Source: Delphinus delphis (lineage: Eukaryota; Chordata; Mammalia; Artiodactyla; Delphinidae). From it: a DNA stretch of 64,000 nt. Positions 1-12,700 of this stretch are shown piece after piece. The DNA lies in assembly GCF_949987515.2 (NCBI RefSeq), contig NC_082689.1:3042001-3106000 (forward strand). The letters are read 5' to 3'. Position numbers and translations under genes: made by a program. The notes beneath the pieces were generated by a model. It was not told the DNA's origin. It saw nothing but the letters and a program-made list of their open reading frames with translations, and ran no database searches. Within the stretch, counting starts at the first letter, position 1, and each line of letters begins with the position of its first letter.

Positions 1-691
1 GGTTTCTTCGTGGTCCAAACACGCTGCCCCGTTTCTCAGAGTGACCACGAGGCAACGACCTCTTCTTCTAAGAGGTGAAAACTGCCCTTCAGGTCGGCTC
101 TCCCGTGCTCTCGGGGCCACCGTAATCTCCTCCCAGACAAACAGGATGCTCTACACCCAGGACTCAAGCCTCAGGGACTCCGGGCAGCCAAGTCCTAAGC
201 GTCTGGGATACAAGTCGCCCTAAGGCTAATCCTAACGCTAACCCCAAGCCTAGTCCTAACCTGAACCCTAACTTTTCCAGCGGGGAGGCAGAGATCGCGG
301 GAACTAATGAAGCCCACAGATCTGCAATTCAGCCTGACTCTGGGCCAGTTTTCACTTGGTTGCCTCTACTTTCCTGACCCTCATAAAATGTTTTGTAAAA
401 ATTGCAGACAAAGATGGACCAACTAGCCTAAAATTCAGTTCACTTTATCTCCATCCCTCACATCTTTGGGGCGGGGCTAGGACCCTGTGAGAGCTGAGCG
501 CCGCTGTGCTGTGTCCAGAGAGAGCCTTAGCACCTGGAGCAGGTCAGCAGCTGTGCCCAGAGCCCCACCACCACAGGACAGTGCCTGGTGGGGTGACCCT
601 GCCCTCGGCCAGTGCCCACGCCTCCCCACAGCTCAAGCTTTGCCCAGCCCAGCCCAGCCCCCAGCCAGGGAGAGCTGGGGGCCGTCGTCAC
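1..691. other. SCLY: SCLY intron 10 (part)
   Basis: Sequence downstream of exon 10 on the minus strand. It holds the telomere-like tract at 218-271 and nothing else I recognise. The GC-rich stretch at 480-690 contains pyrimidine-rich repeats but no coding match to the SCLY C-terminus. Confidence 0.7.
218..271 (+). repeat. Decayed telomere-like (CCCTAA)n tract
   Basis: Nine consecutive hexamers keep one register: CCCTAA, GGCTAA, TCCTAA, CGCTAA, CCCCAA, GCCTAG, TCCTAA, CCTGAA, CCCTAA. Two are perfect telomere units and the others differ at one or two positions. This is seen directly. That it is a remnant interstitial telomeric sequence is inference. Confidence 0.7.
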
Positions 692-791
692 CTTGCAGCC
701 GGGGTCCCTGGATGGAGAAGTTACAGGTGTTGGGGAGTCGCTCAGTGCCTGGAAACTGGCTGTTCAGATGGACTCGCTCACCAAACTCAGC
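692..791 (-). CDS. SCLY: SCLY exon 10, codons 336-369 (last split)
   Basis: It encodes [20 protein letters not shown], then [13 protein letters not shown]. Acceptor ATTTTCCAG|GCT, donor CTGCAAG|GTGACG. This is the last SCLY exon in the window. The next should begin with the rest of a Gly codon and carry the catalytic-Cys loop; nothing in bases 1-690 on the minus strand encodes it. Confidence 0.97.
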
Positions 792-3700
792 CTGGAAAAT
801 GAACAGAATATGTGCAGTAACATCTTCGAAGCCCCCTCCCCCCAACTGCTTGAACTTCAGACTTTCTGGAAAACAAAACCTCACTCTTGGGAATTCCCTG
901 GCGGTCCGGTGGTTAGGGCTCTGCACTCTCACTGCTGAGGGTCTGGGTCCAATCCCTCGTTGTGGAACTAAGATCTCGGAAGCCACACGGGTGTGGCAGG
1001 AAAAAAAAAACCTTACCCTCAACACACAGAATGATTATCTTACTGATAAGCATCTACTGATAATAGTCAGGGAGACTGACTATGGAGAGCAAAGTTAACT
1101 GGGAGAAGAAACTTCTGAATACATTTGGATCGTCTTCACACAACCCTGAGATACTCCGTCTCTGGTATTTCTGTCACGTGTCTGAGAAAGTCGCCTGGTC
1201 TGGAGCCCGCCTTGGGGGTCTCGGCCCCTCCGTCCCCAGAGCTCCGGGCCACGGGCGCTCACTGTCCCCAGAGCTCCGGGCCTCGGCCCCGCCGTCCCGG
1301 AGCCCCGGGCCGCGGGCGCTCACTGTCCCCAGGGCCCCGGGCCACCGGCGCTCACCATCCCCAGAGCCCCGGGCCGCGGGCGCTCACTGTCCCCAGAGCC
1401 CCGGGCCGCGGGCGCTCACCGTCCCCAGAGCCTCGGGCCGCGGGCGCTCACTGTCCCCAGAGCCCCGGGCCGCGGGCGCTCACTGTCCCCAGAGCCTCGG
1501 GCCGCGGGCGCTCACTGTCCCCAGAGCCCCGGGCCGCGGGCGCTCACTGTCCCCAGAGCTCCGGGCCACGGGCGCTCACTGTCCCCAGAGCTCCGGGCCG
1601 CGGGCGCTCACCGTCCCCAGAGCCCCGGGCCGCGGGCGCTCACCGCCAGCCTCTCCTCCAGGTAGTCGCGCACAGCCTGCATGTGGGCTTCATAGGCCTC
1701 GCACTTCTCTGCCACCAGCTCAGCCGCCTAGGGACACAGGAGGGCCCCTCAGTTACAGTGAAACAAGGGGAGCAAGACAGCTTTAAGCAGCAGAGGTGAT
1801 TCTCCCCGAAGGCAGACCGGCGACACGGCCTCAAACTGCTCACTCTCTGGAACCTCACAGATACACAGTACGCGCCCACCGTGTGACCGGGGCCGGGATA
1901 AGTGCCGAGTACCCTTCACTGGTTAACAGGAATTTACTTTTTCAGGCTTCCGGATACCCCAGGCGCTGCAGGGTCCCTAGCCGGTGACCAAAGGCAATCC
2001 CAGTCCTGAAGGCACATCCATCCCAGGGACAGACACACCAGGGAAGAGGTGACCACGGTAGACCGACGGGTGGGCGCCGTGACGGGAACTCGGGGCAGCG
2101 GGGAAGGGCATTCCAGGCAAAGGCCCTGCAGGGGGAAAGGCGAGCGCTCCTGGAACAGAGTGAGCGAGGGGGACAGCGCCCCAGAGGCCCCAGGACAGGC
2201 GGGATCTGAGCCTAAACACAAGGCAGATGCACGTGGATTTTGAGGAAGGGGTGGGCTGCTCTGATTTGTGTGTTAGAACTGGATGCTACGTGGAGAGTGG
2301 ATGCGGCGTCCACACACAAGACGGGGATGATCCGGCCTAGAGTCGGTACAAGAGGCAGGTCCTGGACCTCTCGTGGAGACTGAACAGACAAGCCCAGCTG
2401 CTGCATCAGGTGCGGGGGACGGGACAGGGCAGATCAAGGGCACCTCCTAGATTTCTCAGCTGAGAGCCTGGGTGGCAGGAGGCACCACGGGGAGAGACGC
2501 CAACGATGCAGGAGAGAGAGCAGGACACATCGTGGGCTCAGAGGACACGTTGAGGAAGCAGGTGGGACGTGGACCTCCCAGCAGGTCAGGACCTGCCCTG
2601 AGATGTCAAGTCCAAGACCAGAGCACAGGCTGGCATCAGAGCCACGGGACAGAGTGAGCACAGCGAGAGAGAGAGGAGGCACCCAGGATGCTGACGGGTG
2701 AAGAGGCAGAGAAGGAACCTCCGGGGGGAGAAGCGGTCCCACAGCTGCAGGAGGTCACAGGGTGAAATGGGGACCTCCTCGACCAGCTTCTGGGGAGCAG
2801 AGCAGGTGTCAGGAGAAGGGTAGGGGGTGAGAATGCGTGCGGGCTGCTCTGTGGGGCGGAGGACCCGGGAAGAAGCTGGAGCAGTGAGGACCATGGGAGG
2901 CCGGTTTTAAAGGCTGGGGGAGGAACACCCTGGCAGAAGACTGTGAGGGTGCAGGGCAGGGGGTGGCCGCAGGGGGGCGCCTTTCTTCAGTCGGCACACG
3001 GGGAAGGGGTGGAAGGCAGCATAGAGACCTTGACTCGCCCCAGGGGGGCCAGGACACACCTCCCGGGGAGAGGGGGGGCGTGTCCCGAGCCAGACCACAC
3101 CGAGGAGGGCCAGGCTGAGCAAGGGGAGGGGGCGACAATGGTGTGCCACCCCTCCAGTGACAGCAGGGTCAGAGGGCCCGGGCACAGGTGCAAGCCAGGA
3201 GCGAGGAAAGGGTCATGGCTGCAGAAGGGAGCGGAGGGGCCTGCCGCTGCTGCGCCGCCGTCTAATCCTCATCAGGAAGATCTTGAAGAAGCTGCCCCTC
3301 TGTCACCGTCTCGGGGGGCGGGGGTAACTGGACCCAGGGGAGGAGCAAACCTGTGGTGATGACGTCATTGCTTTTAATATTAGAAGAGACTTGAGAAAAG
3401 ATGCTTCCCTTTTAAATGCTAAGCGTATGAAACCCACTCCACATTTCTTAAACAGCACATCTCCAGGTTGATAAATACCATTCAAGGTTCCTCTTATGTT
3501 GGTCTGCTTCTTGGGATCGTGAACGTGATCTCTCCTAAAGCCAGGAGACCTATTAAAGCTGCTGGGAAACTGATGTGAGATCGTAGAAAATATGCGCTCT
3601 GGCCTCCGCCCTGGACCGGGCACGGAGCTCCTGAGACCCTTGGGATTTCCTAAGCAGGAGGAGCAGCCTTTATTCTAATATTCTGGCTTGGGCTCTGCTT

Positions 3701-6700
3701 CCTGCTGCCAAGCTCCTAAATCCCTTGGAACTTCCTGGGTGACAGTGTCTTTTGCCCTAATGAGGCGACCCCGGGTGGGCTCCTGGATAGGGGCTGGTCA
3801 CCGAGTCCTGATTAGAAGCCTAGAATTTTTGTAGAGATGGGAAAGGGGCTGGAAACAGAGTTGATGACTGATCAAAGCCTCCATAGAAACCTCAACAGTG
3901 TGGGTTCAGAGAGCTTCCAGGTTGCTGATCACAGAGGTGCTAGGAGGCTGGTGCCTGGAGAGGGCGTGGAAGCCCCTTCCCACATCCCCTGCCTTACACT
4001 TCTCTTCCTTCTGGAGGTTCACCTGTACCCTTTATCATATCCTTTCATAATAAACCAGTACTCTAGTTTCTCTGCGTTCTGTGAGCTGTTCTAGAAAATA
4101 CACTGAACTCAAGGAGGGGCCATGGGAACCTCTGATTCACAGCTGGTTGGTCAGAAGTGCGGGTGGCAGTTGGCATCTGAAGTTGTGGGTGCCCACAACT
4201 GAGCCCTTAGCCTGTGGGCTCTGACAGTAACTCTGGGTAGACAGTGTCAGAATTGAATTGTAGGAAGCTCAGCTGGTGCCACAGAATTGCTGGGTGGGGA
4301 CCCCCAACCCCGCACATCTGGTGTCAGAAGTGTGGTGAGTGTGGCAGTGGTGTGAGAGTGAGGCGGAAACACAGGAGGAAGACATCGATGGACAACACAC
4401 GGCTTCGGCTGTCCGAGGTCACCAAGGCTTACCTTCCCAAGGCCGGCAATCATCGGGGTGTTCTCTGTCCTGTAAGAGACAAAGGATTCAATCCTATTTC
4501 CATGCAAAGCGATTAACAGACATCCCTGGAAGGAATCCTGTCTATCTGAAAGTCAGGTGTTCAAATAAAGTCACACCAACATCTTTCCTAAACAAGGGCA
4601 GCTGCCAGCCCCCAAACCCTCGTCATCGCCCAGGGACAGTAGGCGTGGCCCACTGTGGGCAACAACAGTGGGCGTCCAAGTGACAATTCTACCTGGACCC
4701 GCCTCCTACCCAGGAGAAAGCCCTCCTCCGACTGCAGGCCCCAGAGCCCCCCTCTTTGGTCTCCCTGCCAAACAAGGTGAGGGTCTGAGGAACTCACTCC
4801 CCACTCCGTTCCCTTCAGCTGACGTTTCAGCTGAAGCCTCTCAACTGTAATATGGGATGAATCTTTTGTTACTACATACTTGGGGCGTAGTGTGTGTGTT
4901 CAGGGGGGCTGTGCAGGAGGGGACAGGAACACCCCCGAAGACCAGTGGTTCCCATACACTGATGTAACAAACTGAAAAACTACTCTTCGGGTTTCCCTGG
5001 TGGCGCAGTGGTTGAGAGTCTGCCTGCCGATGCAGGGGACACGGGTTCGTGCCCTGGTCCAGGAGGATCCCACATGCCGCTGAGCAGCTGGGCCCGTGAG
5101 CCATGGCCGCTGAGCCTGCGCGTCCGGAGCCTGTGCTCCGCAACGGGAGAGGCCGCAACAGTGAGAGGCCCACGTACCGCCAAAAAAAAAAAAAGAATGT
5201 GTATTTTGCTGTTGTTGGGTGGAGTGTTCCAAACAGGTTGATTAGATCCTGTTGGTTGATGGGTGTTATTGTGTTCTTCTAACCTTAGCCAATTTTTGTC
5301 TAGTTGTTCTATCCATTGTTGAGGGAAGGGTGTTGAAGTCTCCATCTATAATTGTGGATCTGTCTATTTTTCCTTTCAGTTTAGTTTGGATTTTTTATTC
5401 CTCACATACTTTTCAGCTCTACTGTTTAGTGCATCCACATTAGGATTGCTATGTCTTCTTGGTGGACTGATTCTTTTATCATTATATAATTCCCCCTGCC
5501 TCCCCCATCCCCGGTAATTTTCTATTTTCTTTGCTCTGGAGTCTCCTTTATCTCATGTTATATAGCCATTCCTACTTTCCTTAGATTAATGTTAGTGTGA
5601 TACACTTTTTTCCAACCTTTACTTTTAACTTGCCTCTTGCTATATTTGAAGCAAGTTTCTTATAGACTGCATATAGTTGGATCAGTTTTTTAAATTTTTA
5701 TTCTGCCAATTTCTGCCTTTTAATTGGTATATTTATACCATTTACATTTAATGTAATTGTTGATGTTCGGGCTTAAGTCTTCCATTTTATTTTTTCTCTG
5801 TTTTCTTTTTCCTACCTTTCTGTGGGTTACTTAAACAGTTTTCAGAAGTTCAAGGGAAGAACAGGAACCTTACCTCCTTTTACATCCCTTTACCCTCCCC
5901 CCATTCATAATATAATTATCTTAAATATTTCTTCCACATACATTTTGAAACACATCAGACAGTGCTATGATTTTTGCTTAGGCCATCAAACATAATTTAG
6001 AAAACTGAAGAGAAGGAAAGTCTATTTTATTTACCGTTTTTTTTTTTTTTTTTTTTTTTGGTACGCAGGCCTCTCACTGTTGTGGTCTCTCCCGTTGTGG
6101 AGTACAGGCTCCGGATGCGCAGGCTCAACGGCCATGGCTCACGGGCCCAGCCGCTCCGCGGCATATGGGATCTTCCCGGACCAGGGCACGAACCCGCGTC
6201 CCCTGCATCGGCAGGTGGACTCTCAACCACTGCGCCACCAGGGAAGCCCCCTATTTACCCATATTTTTGTTTACCATGCTCTTTCTCTCTGATGTTCCAA
6301 GGTTCCTTCTTTTACTGTTTCCTTTCTGTGTAAAGAACTTCTTTAGTCATTTTTAGCGTAGGTTTTCTGGTGACAAATTCTGTTAGTTTTCTCTTTCATC
6401 TGAGAATGTCTTGATTTCCTCTTCGTTCCTGAAGGATATTTCTGCTGTGTTTTTAATTTGGTTTGACAGTTCTTTTCTTTGAGCACTTGAAAATTTTTGC
6501 ATACTTTCTCTGGCCTCCATGGCTTCAGAAGAGTAATCTACTGTCATTCAAATTATTTTTTTCCTATAGATAAGGTGTTATTTATTCTTTCCTCTGGCTG
6601 CTTTCAAGATTTTTCTTTGTCCTTCTTTTATGGAAGTTTACTATTTATGTCTTAGGGTAGATTTCTTTTGGTTTATCCTGTTTGGGTTTTGTTCAGCTTC

Positions 6701-9700
6701 TTGAATCTGTGGGTTTATGTCTCTTGCCAAATTTGGGAAGTTTTCAGCCATTATTTCTTCAAGTTCTTTTTCATCCCACCCTCTTTCTCCTGTCCCTCCA
6801 GGACCTCAACGAAATGAATGTTAGATCTTTTGCTATAGTCCCACAGGTCCCCGGAGGCTCTGTTCAATCTTCTTCCAGTCTACTTCCTGTCTGTTTTTTA
6901 TATTGGTTACTTCTATTGCTCTTTCAGTTCACTCTTTCCTCTGTTGCCCCATTCTGCTGGTGAGCCTGTCCACTGAGCTTTTTACTTTGGCTGTTGTAGT
7001 TTTTAGTTCTAAAATTTCTGTTTAGTTCTTCTCTACATCTTCTTCTTCGCTGACACTTTCTATTTCTTCTGTTTCGAGGGTGTTCATAATTGCTCATTAA
7101 AGCATTTTTATTGTGTTTGCCTTAAAATCTCTTATCAGATAATTCTAACATCTTTGTCATCTCAGTGTTGGCATCTCTTGATCGTCTTTTTTCTTTGATT
7201 TAAGATCTTTCTGGTTCTCAGGATGATGAGCGATTTTCAGTTGAAACCTGGACAGCCCTATGTCGTTATGAATCTGGATGCTTCTTAACCCTTCCGTATT
7301 AGCTGTCTTTTTTTTGACCTTCCTCTGGCAGGAGGAGTGTGCCAACTGACTACTGCCAAGCAGGGGCAGACGTCCAGGTTCCCTCCTCGGTCCGTGTCAA
7401 CATCCAAGAGGAGAACGCACCTTGTTAGTGATGGGTATGGGTGGAAGCCCAGGGTGCCCACGTGGTCTCCACTGACACCTTGGTGGGGTGCATGACTGTG
7501 GTGGGGCAAAAGTCCTGGCTCTTCACTAGGCCCTGTCTGACACAGGCGGGGCGTGGGGCTCTTGTCACAGCCTGTGTGGGTGAAGTCTGGGCTCCCTACA
7601 CTCCTTTGTGGCACAGGTGGGGGTAGCAGCAGTTTACCATGGTGACGGGCTGGAGAAAAGCAGGTATTGTCTAAAAGTTCTCTGTGTTGCTAGGCTCTCC
7701 TTTCCCTGGTCCACTGGCTGGAGAGAGAGGGCTTTCTTGGGCATTTTTCATCAGCCCTTATTGGTGTTTCTGAGTTGCGGGCTTCTTCTGCTCTAATTCT
7801 GGAATAAAGGAAGCAAGAGAAACCCTAGGGAACTCACCACATGTTGTCTGTTTCTTCCTCTTGTTATCAAGTTTCTGACAACACGTGTGGTGCTGGTGCC
7901 ACCTCATTCCCTGGTTAAAACACCCCTGCAGGTCATGGGGACACAGGCGCTTTCAGAGAGGAAACCAGGTGCTCACCCCACAGTCAAGAGAAGGGCAGCA
8001 CATCTCAGCCGGGGGGCTCCGGCGGCACCTCTTTGGTGGCTGGGCCAAAATAACAAAAGGAACTGGATGCTTTGAAGCAGCTGAAAGAGACTTCCTTCAT
8101 CTGCTTTGAATCATCCCCAACGAGACTGCAGATCTGTGAGCCCCACGTGTAGAACCAGCCAGTGGAGCCACGTCTGACTCAGTGGAGATGAGAGTGCTGT
8201 GCTATCACCGTGCTTCCAAGAGACGGGAGAGCCACTGCCCTACATACAGACAACACTGCCAGCGGCCCAGACACCTCGTTAAACTTCTACCTTACCCTGG
8301 CCTGAAATTCCGTTCTTGTCCACCTCCAAACAGCATAGGGTACAGAGGGGTGAGTTCACCAAGCCCTCGGACATAAAGTGCTCCAATCCTGGGGCCATAG
8401 AACTGAAAGAAAAGTCAGTCATTTATTCAACAAGAACCTTCTGGGGACCTTTTCCATATATGTATTGAGAGGCCCACAGAGATACTCTATGACGTCAGGC
8501 CCGCCTCCTCTGGTCCCGCAGGTGGCCACCCATCCCCACTGCAGACACGCGGGGGTCACAGAAGCCTTTGGGTGGGGGCAGGTGCTGGACTCTGGCCCCC
8601 AGCTCGGGGGCAGCAGAGCACCTGCACGGTGCGTGGGAGACTCTGTGAAGGAGAGGGGCTGGAGAGAGAGATGGCCAAGGGCTGTCCTGCGGATGACTCC
8701 ATGCTCTCAAATCCACATTAGCTAGAAATCTCAAGGGCCCCCATGTCAGGCCAGCACCTCACTCCCTTGGGAACCAGCTGAGGGGAAATTACTAAAAATA
8801 ATCCAGCTTCTAGTCAGCTGCTGGAAAGATGAGCAAAAGCTTCAGAAGGGTCTTCACTGTTAACTATTTCCCCAGCACACCCTAGAGATGAGGGCTGTGA
8901 AAACCACAACCTCACACTCAGAGCCACACTTTTAGTCAAGTTAGAGAGGCCATCATTCTTGAACCCTGCATCTTCCGTCCCTGGGTGCGGGGGTGAGTGG
9001 GCTGAGGAGGGGTCTGCACACACTCTCCGTGCTGCAGAGCTCACTCACTCCCAGGCTAAACCCACCTGTGACCTCCACTCCCCCCATCCTTCCCCCGACC
9101 CCGCCTCTCCCCCTCCCATTCCCCCCTCCCCCGAAGGCCTTGCCTGGCCTCCCCTCCTACCCCCTATGAGCTGCCCTGCCCAGCATTCCCGGTGGGCACT
9201 CAGCCCTCGGCATCCTAGCTCTGCCGGGCTCTCCTCCGAGCTGCCGAGGGCGGGGCCGCGGTCTGCCCATCACCATGACCCAGGGCCTCGCTCGGCATGT
9301 GCGCCGGGTGCACCGGTGACGGAGGATGAGCGGGGCCGCGGGCTCTGCTCGCAGGTGAGCCTCCCGGGCATCGAGGTGTCTCCCTGGCAGGAGGGCAGGA
9401 AGGCAGACGGACGCACCTTGTGGCCCACGACGGTCAGGAAGTCCACGCCCAGGTCCCGCACGTCCACGCGCCGCTTCCCCAAGGCCTGGGCGGCGTCCGT
9501 GTGCACGAGCACCCCCGGCAGCCCGCCCGCCGCCCGCTGCTGGTTCAGGGCTCGGACTCGCCGGCTGATCTCAGGCACCGGCTGGAGAGGGAGAAACGCA
9601 CGGCTGAGTGTGTTGATTTGATGAAGACGGAATGAGGGAAATGAGGAGTTGTTAATGAGGATGCACCGAAAGGTTCCCGGATTGAAGAGCAGGGGAAAGA

Positions 9701-12700
9701 AGAGGCGGGGCTGGGAAGCCGGGGTCCGCGCTCCATCTTCCTAAGAGGGGCCGCGACTCACCATGATGACGCCTGTCTCGTTATTGGCCAGCATGATGGT
9801 CACGAGGCACGTGGCCGGGCGGACGGCCGCCAGGATGTCCTCAGCCTCCACCTGCCCATTCACCTTGGACACGGGGACAAAGGTGACCTCTGAGGAATAA
9901 GACACAAGCATGAGGTCAAACCCACAAAGTATCCTTTCTGGAACGTTTACTTAAGACACAGTGAAAAAAGCAATTTATCATAAAGGTTCAGAAAACTATG
10001 AAGAAGGAATATGAGCCCCTTTATCGCCCCGCCCACAGACAACTGGCTTGAAGGCTTCGTCAATGAGCTTCAGTTGGGGGGCTGTCTGGGGACACCCTGT
10101 TCCGCCTCTAAGGGACCCGCAAGCAGCTGAGACACCCTCAGTCCATGGGAGCATCTTGAGGCGCTAAGTACTTAACCTTCCCTCACTCGGCACTGACCCA
10201 GCCTTTGTTAAGCACCTACCGTGTGCCAGGCACTGCTCTAGGCACCCAGAATCCTACTACTGCAGATGGAAAACAACGAGACGTGACCAAATCAAGGTTT
10301 TGGGTTCAAAATGGTGAAGACAAACACACCCACTTTCCCCTCAAGGTCCCATGGAAACGAGAGAACGGATATATTTCTCAATAAGGGCGACCACCTGTGG
10401 ACAAGGAATTTTGAGCAATGCCCAGAATACAGAAAGATGATGTCATTAGACTAACAGCATCAGGGAGAACCCACCCAGGACACTGATAGGCGAGAACTGA
10501 CTCCACAGAAAGTAGGAAAGGATCCAGAGGCCACCCACGTTCAGGGTGCACTTGTGGAGAGCAGGGTGGGGGCCGACTGCCGAGGCAGGCAGGGGACCAG
10601 GTTCCGACGGACGAGGACCCCCGCCTCATACCCAGCAAGTGGGTGGCAGCAGCGCTGGCCTCGACAGCAGGCGGGCTCCGGGGTGGGCGGGCGGTGCGGG
10701 GCAGCAAGAGAAGGGCGGAGCTGGTGCATCCACTACGGGACTCAAACGGGAGCAAAGGAAAGGCAGCTCCGGCCAGGACTTCTGTCTTTTTATTAAGTCT
10801 ATGAGCACCTGCTCAACATCATCAGCCCTCAGGGAGACGCAGATCAAAACCCCCATGAGCTCTCACTTCACACCCGCTAGGACGGCTGTTACGGAAAACA
10901 CAGACACTAACACACGTTGGCGAGGACACATGGAGAAACTGGAGCCCTAGGCACTGCTGGTGGGAATGGAAAACGGTGCAGCTACTGCGGGATACAGAGG
11001 TTAGGGTTAAACACCAAGATACTGCGAAAGGTGAAACAGAGTTACCACATGACACAGCAACTCCACTCCTGGGTATATACTCAAGAGAAACAAAAACATT
11101 CGTCCACACAAAGACTTCTACACAAATGCTCACAATGGCATTATTCATAGCATCAAATGTCCATCAAATGTTCATCAACTGACGAATGGATAAAATGTGA
11201 ATATTATTCACCCATAAAAAGGAATGGAATACTGACACAGGCCACAATGCGGATGAGCCCCGAGACATGGCGCCAAGTGAGAGAAGCCAACTACGAAAGA
11301 CCACATGTCATGTGACTCCATTCATATGCAAGTCCAGAATGGGGGAATCTCCAGAGACAGAATGTATTAGTGGTTGCCCAGGGTTGAGGGAAACAGTTAC
11401 AGTTAACAGATGAGAGGTTCTTCTGAGGGTCAGGACATGCTCTATAATTGACTGTGGGGATGGTTGCACAACTCCGTGAATTCACTAAAAACTACTGAAT
11501 CGTACACTTCAAACGGGTGAAGAGTATCATACGTGAGTTCCGTCTCCATAAAGCTGACATATATAGTAAAAAACAACAACAGCAACAATTGGACAGTGTG
11601 GAGGTGGAGGGGTGTGAGACAGTTGAGGTCAAGTCCCCGTTTTATACCAGGGAGTCAACAAATAGATGCTTGAGTTAATAAACTAAGAAATGGAGATTAT
11701 GTGTGTAAGTTATTAAGTATTAACGTGGAAGTAATTAAAGTGATAATGCCACAACCACGAGAAAACCTGAAGGCAGACTTGAGGGGCGGCTGCCTCTGAG
11801 GAGCCGGACTGGGGGCGGCGGGGAAGAGCCTCCACTTTACAGCAATGCTCGAAGCCCTTCTGTGATCTTTAGGTGCGCGTCTATTCTTTGTAAAAACGTG
11901 TACAATTTTAAACAAGAGGCAAAATGTAACAGCAACCAATAACAATGTATTAAGTTGCCCTTCCCTGTACCTGAGACACAGAAAAAAAGGCACCAGGGAT
12001 TAAAAGGAAGGACAGTTTAAACAAGAAAGTTGGACCTGACTGTTTTTTAGTTAGAGTGGTGCATAAAGAGAAAAACCTTTCCAGTGGTCAAAGGGGAAAA
12101 GTGGTAACAAGGCTCACAGTCAAACCGAGCAGTTCTGGCACACTCCTTTATCTTTTTTTTTTTTTTTTTTTTGCGGTACGTGGGCCTCTCACTGTTGCGG
12201 CCTCTCCCGTTGCAGAGCACAGGCTCCGGACGCGCAGGCTCAGCGGCCATGGCTCACGGGCCCAGCCACTCTGCGGCATGTGGGATCTTCCCGGACCGGG
12301 GCACGAACCCATGTCCCCTGCATCGGCAGGCGGACTCCCAACCACTGCGCCACCAGGGAAGCCATCCTTTACCTTTAAGATAAGAACACTCTCGTCTGCC
12401 TCCCCTTCAGGTTTCCAGGCAGATAAGGTAAGAAGGCAAATGCTTCGTAGAAAACCAGTCTTATTCCAAGGAGAGGTCAACCCTGGCTGTCTTGGGAAAA
12501 ATGTCTCTTACGTTTCCAAAAGCTAGTATCTATACCCTGTGTCTTGAGATGTCACATCACAGGACATGTGAAAGGACCAGAAGTAGCCAGGGCCACTGCC
12601 ACTGCTGGGCAGAGGCTCCACCTGCCCCTCAACCTGCCTGGCCAGGTGCATCTCCCGATGGGGCCCCAGCACCCCCCCACCTCTGCTCCCCCCACCCCGG

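Noticed and set aside
1..690. Missing SCLY terminal exons
   Set aside because: I looked for the catalytic-Cys loop and the C-terminal helix on the minus strand and found no match, so none is annotated.
1318..1643. Regular short repeats as a possible CRISPR-like array
   Set aside because: Units are directly abutting with no unique spacers; it is a minisatellite in a mammalian intron.
1082..1799. Long overlapping plus-strand frames with proline/arginine-rich repeats
   Set aside because: They translate the 32-bp minisatellite in two frames and run antisense over SCLY exon 9; no domain, and their length comes from the lack of stops in GC-rich repeats.
8959..9621. 220-codon plus-strand frame
   Set aside because: It covers SCLY exon 6 on the wrong strand; the minus strand encodes the conserved enzyme.
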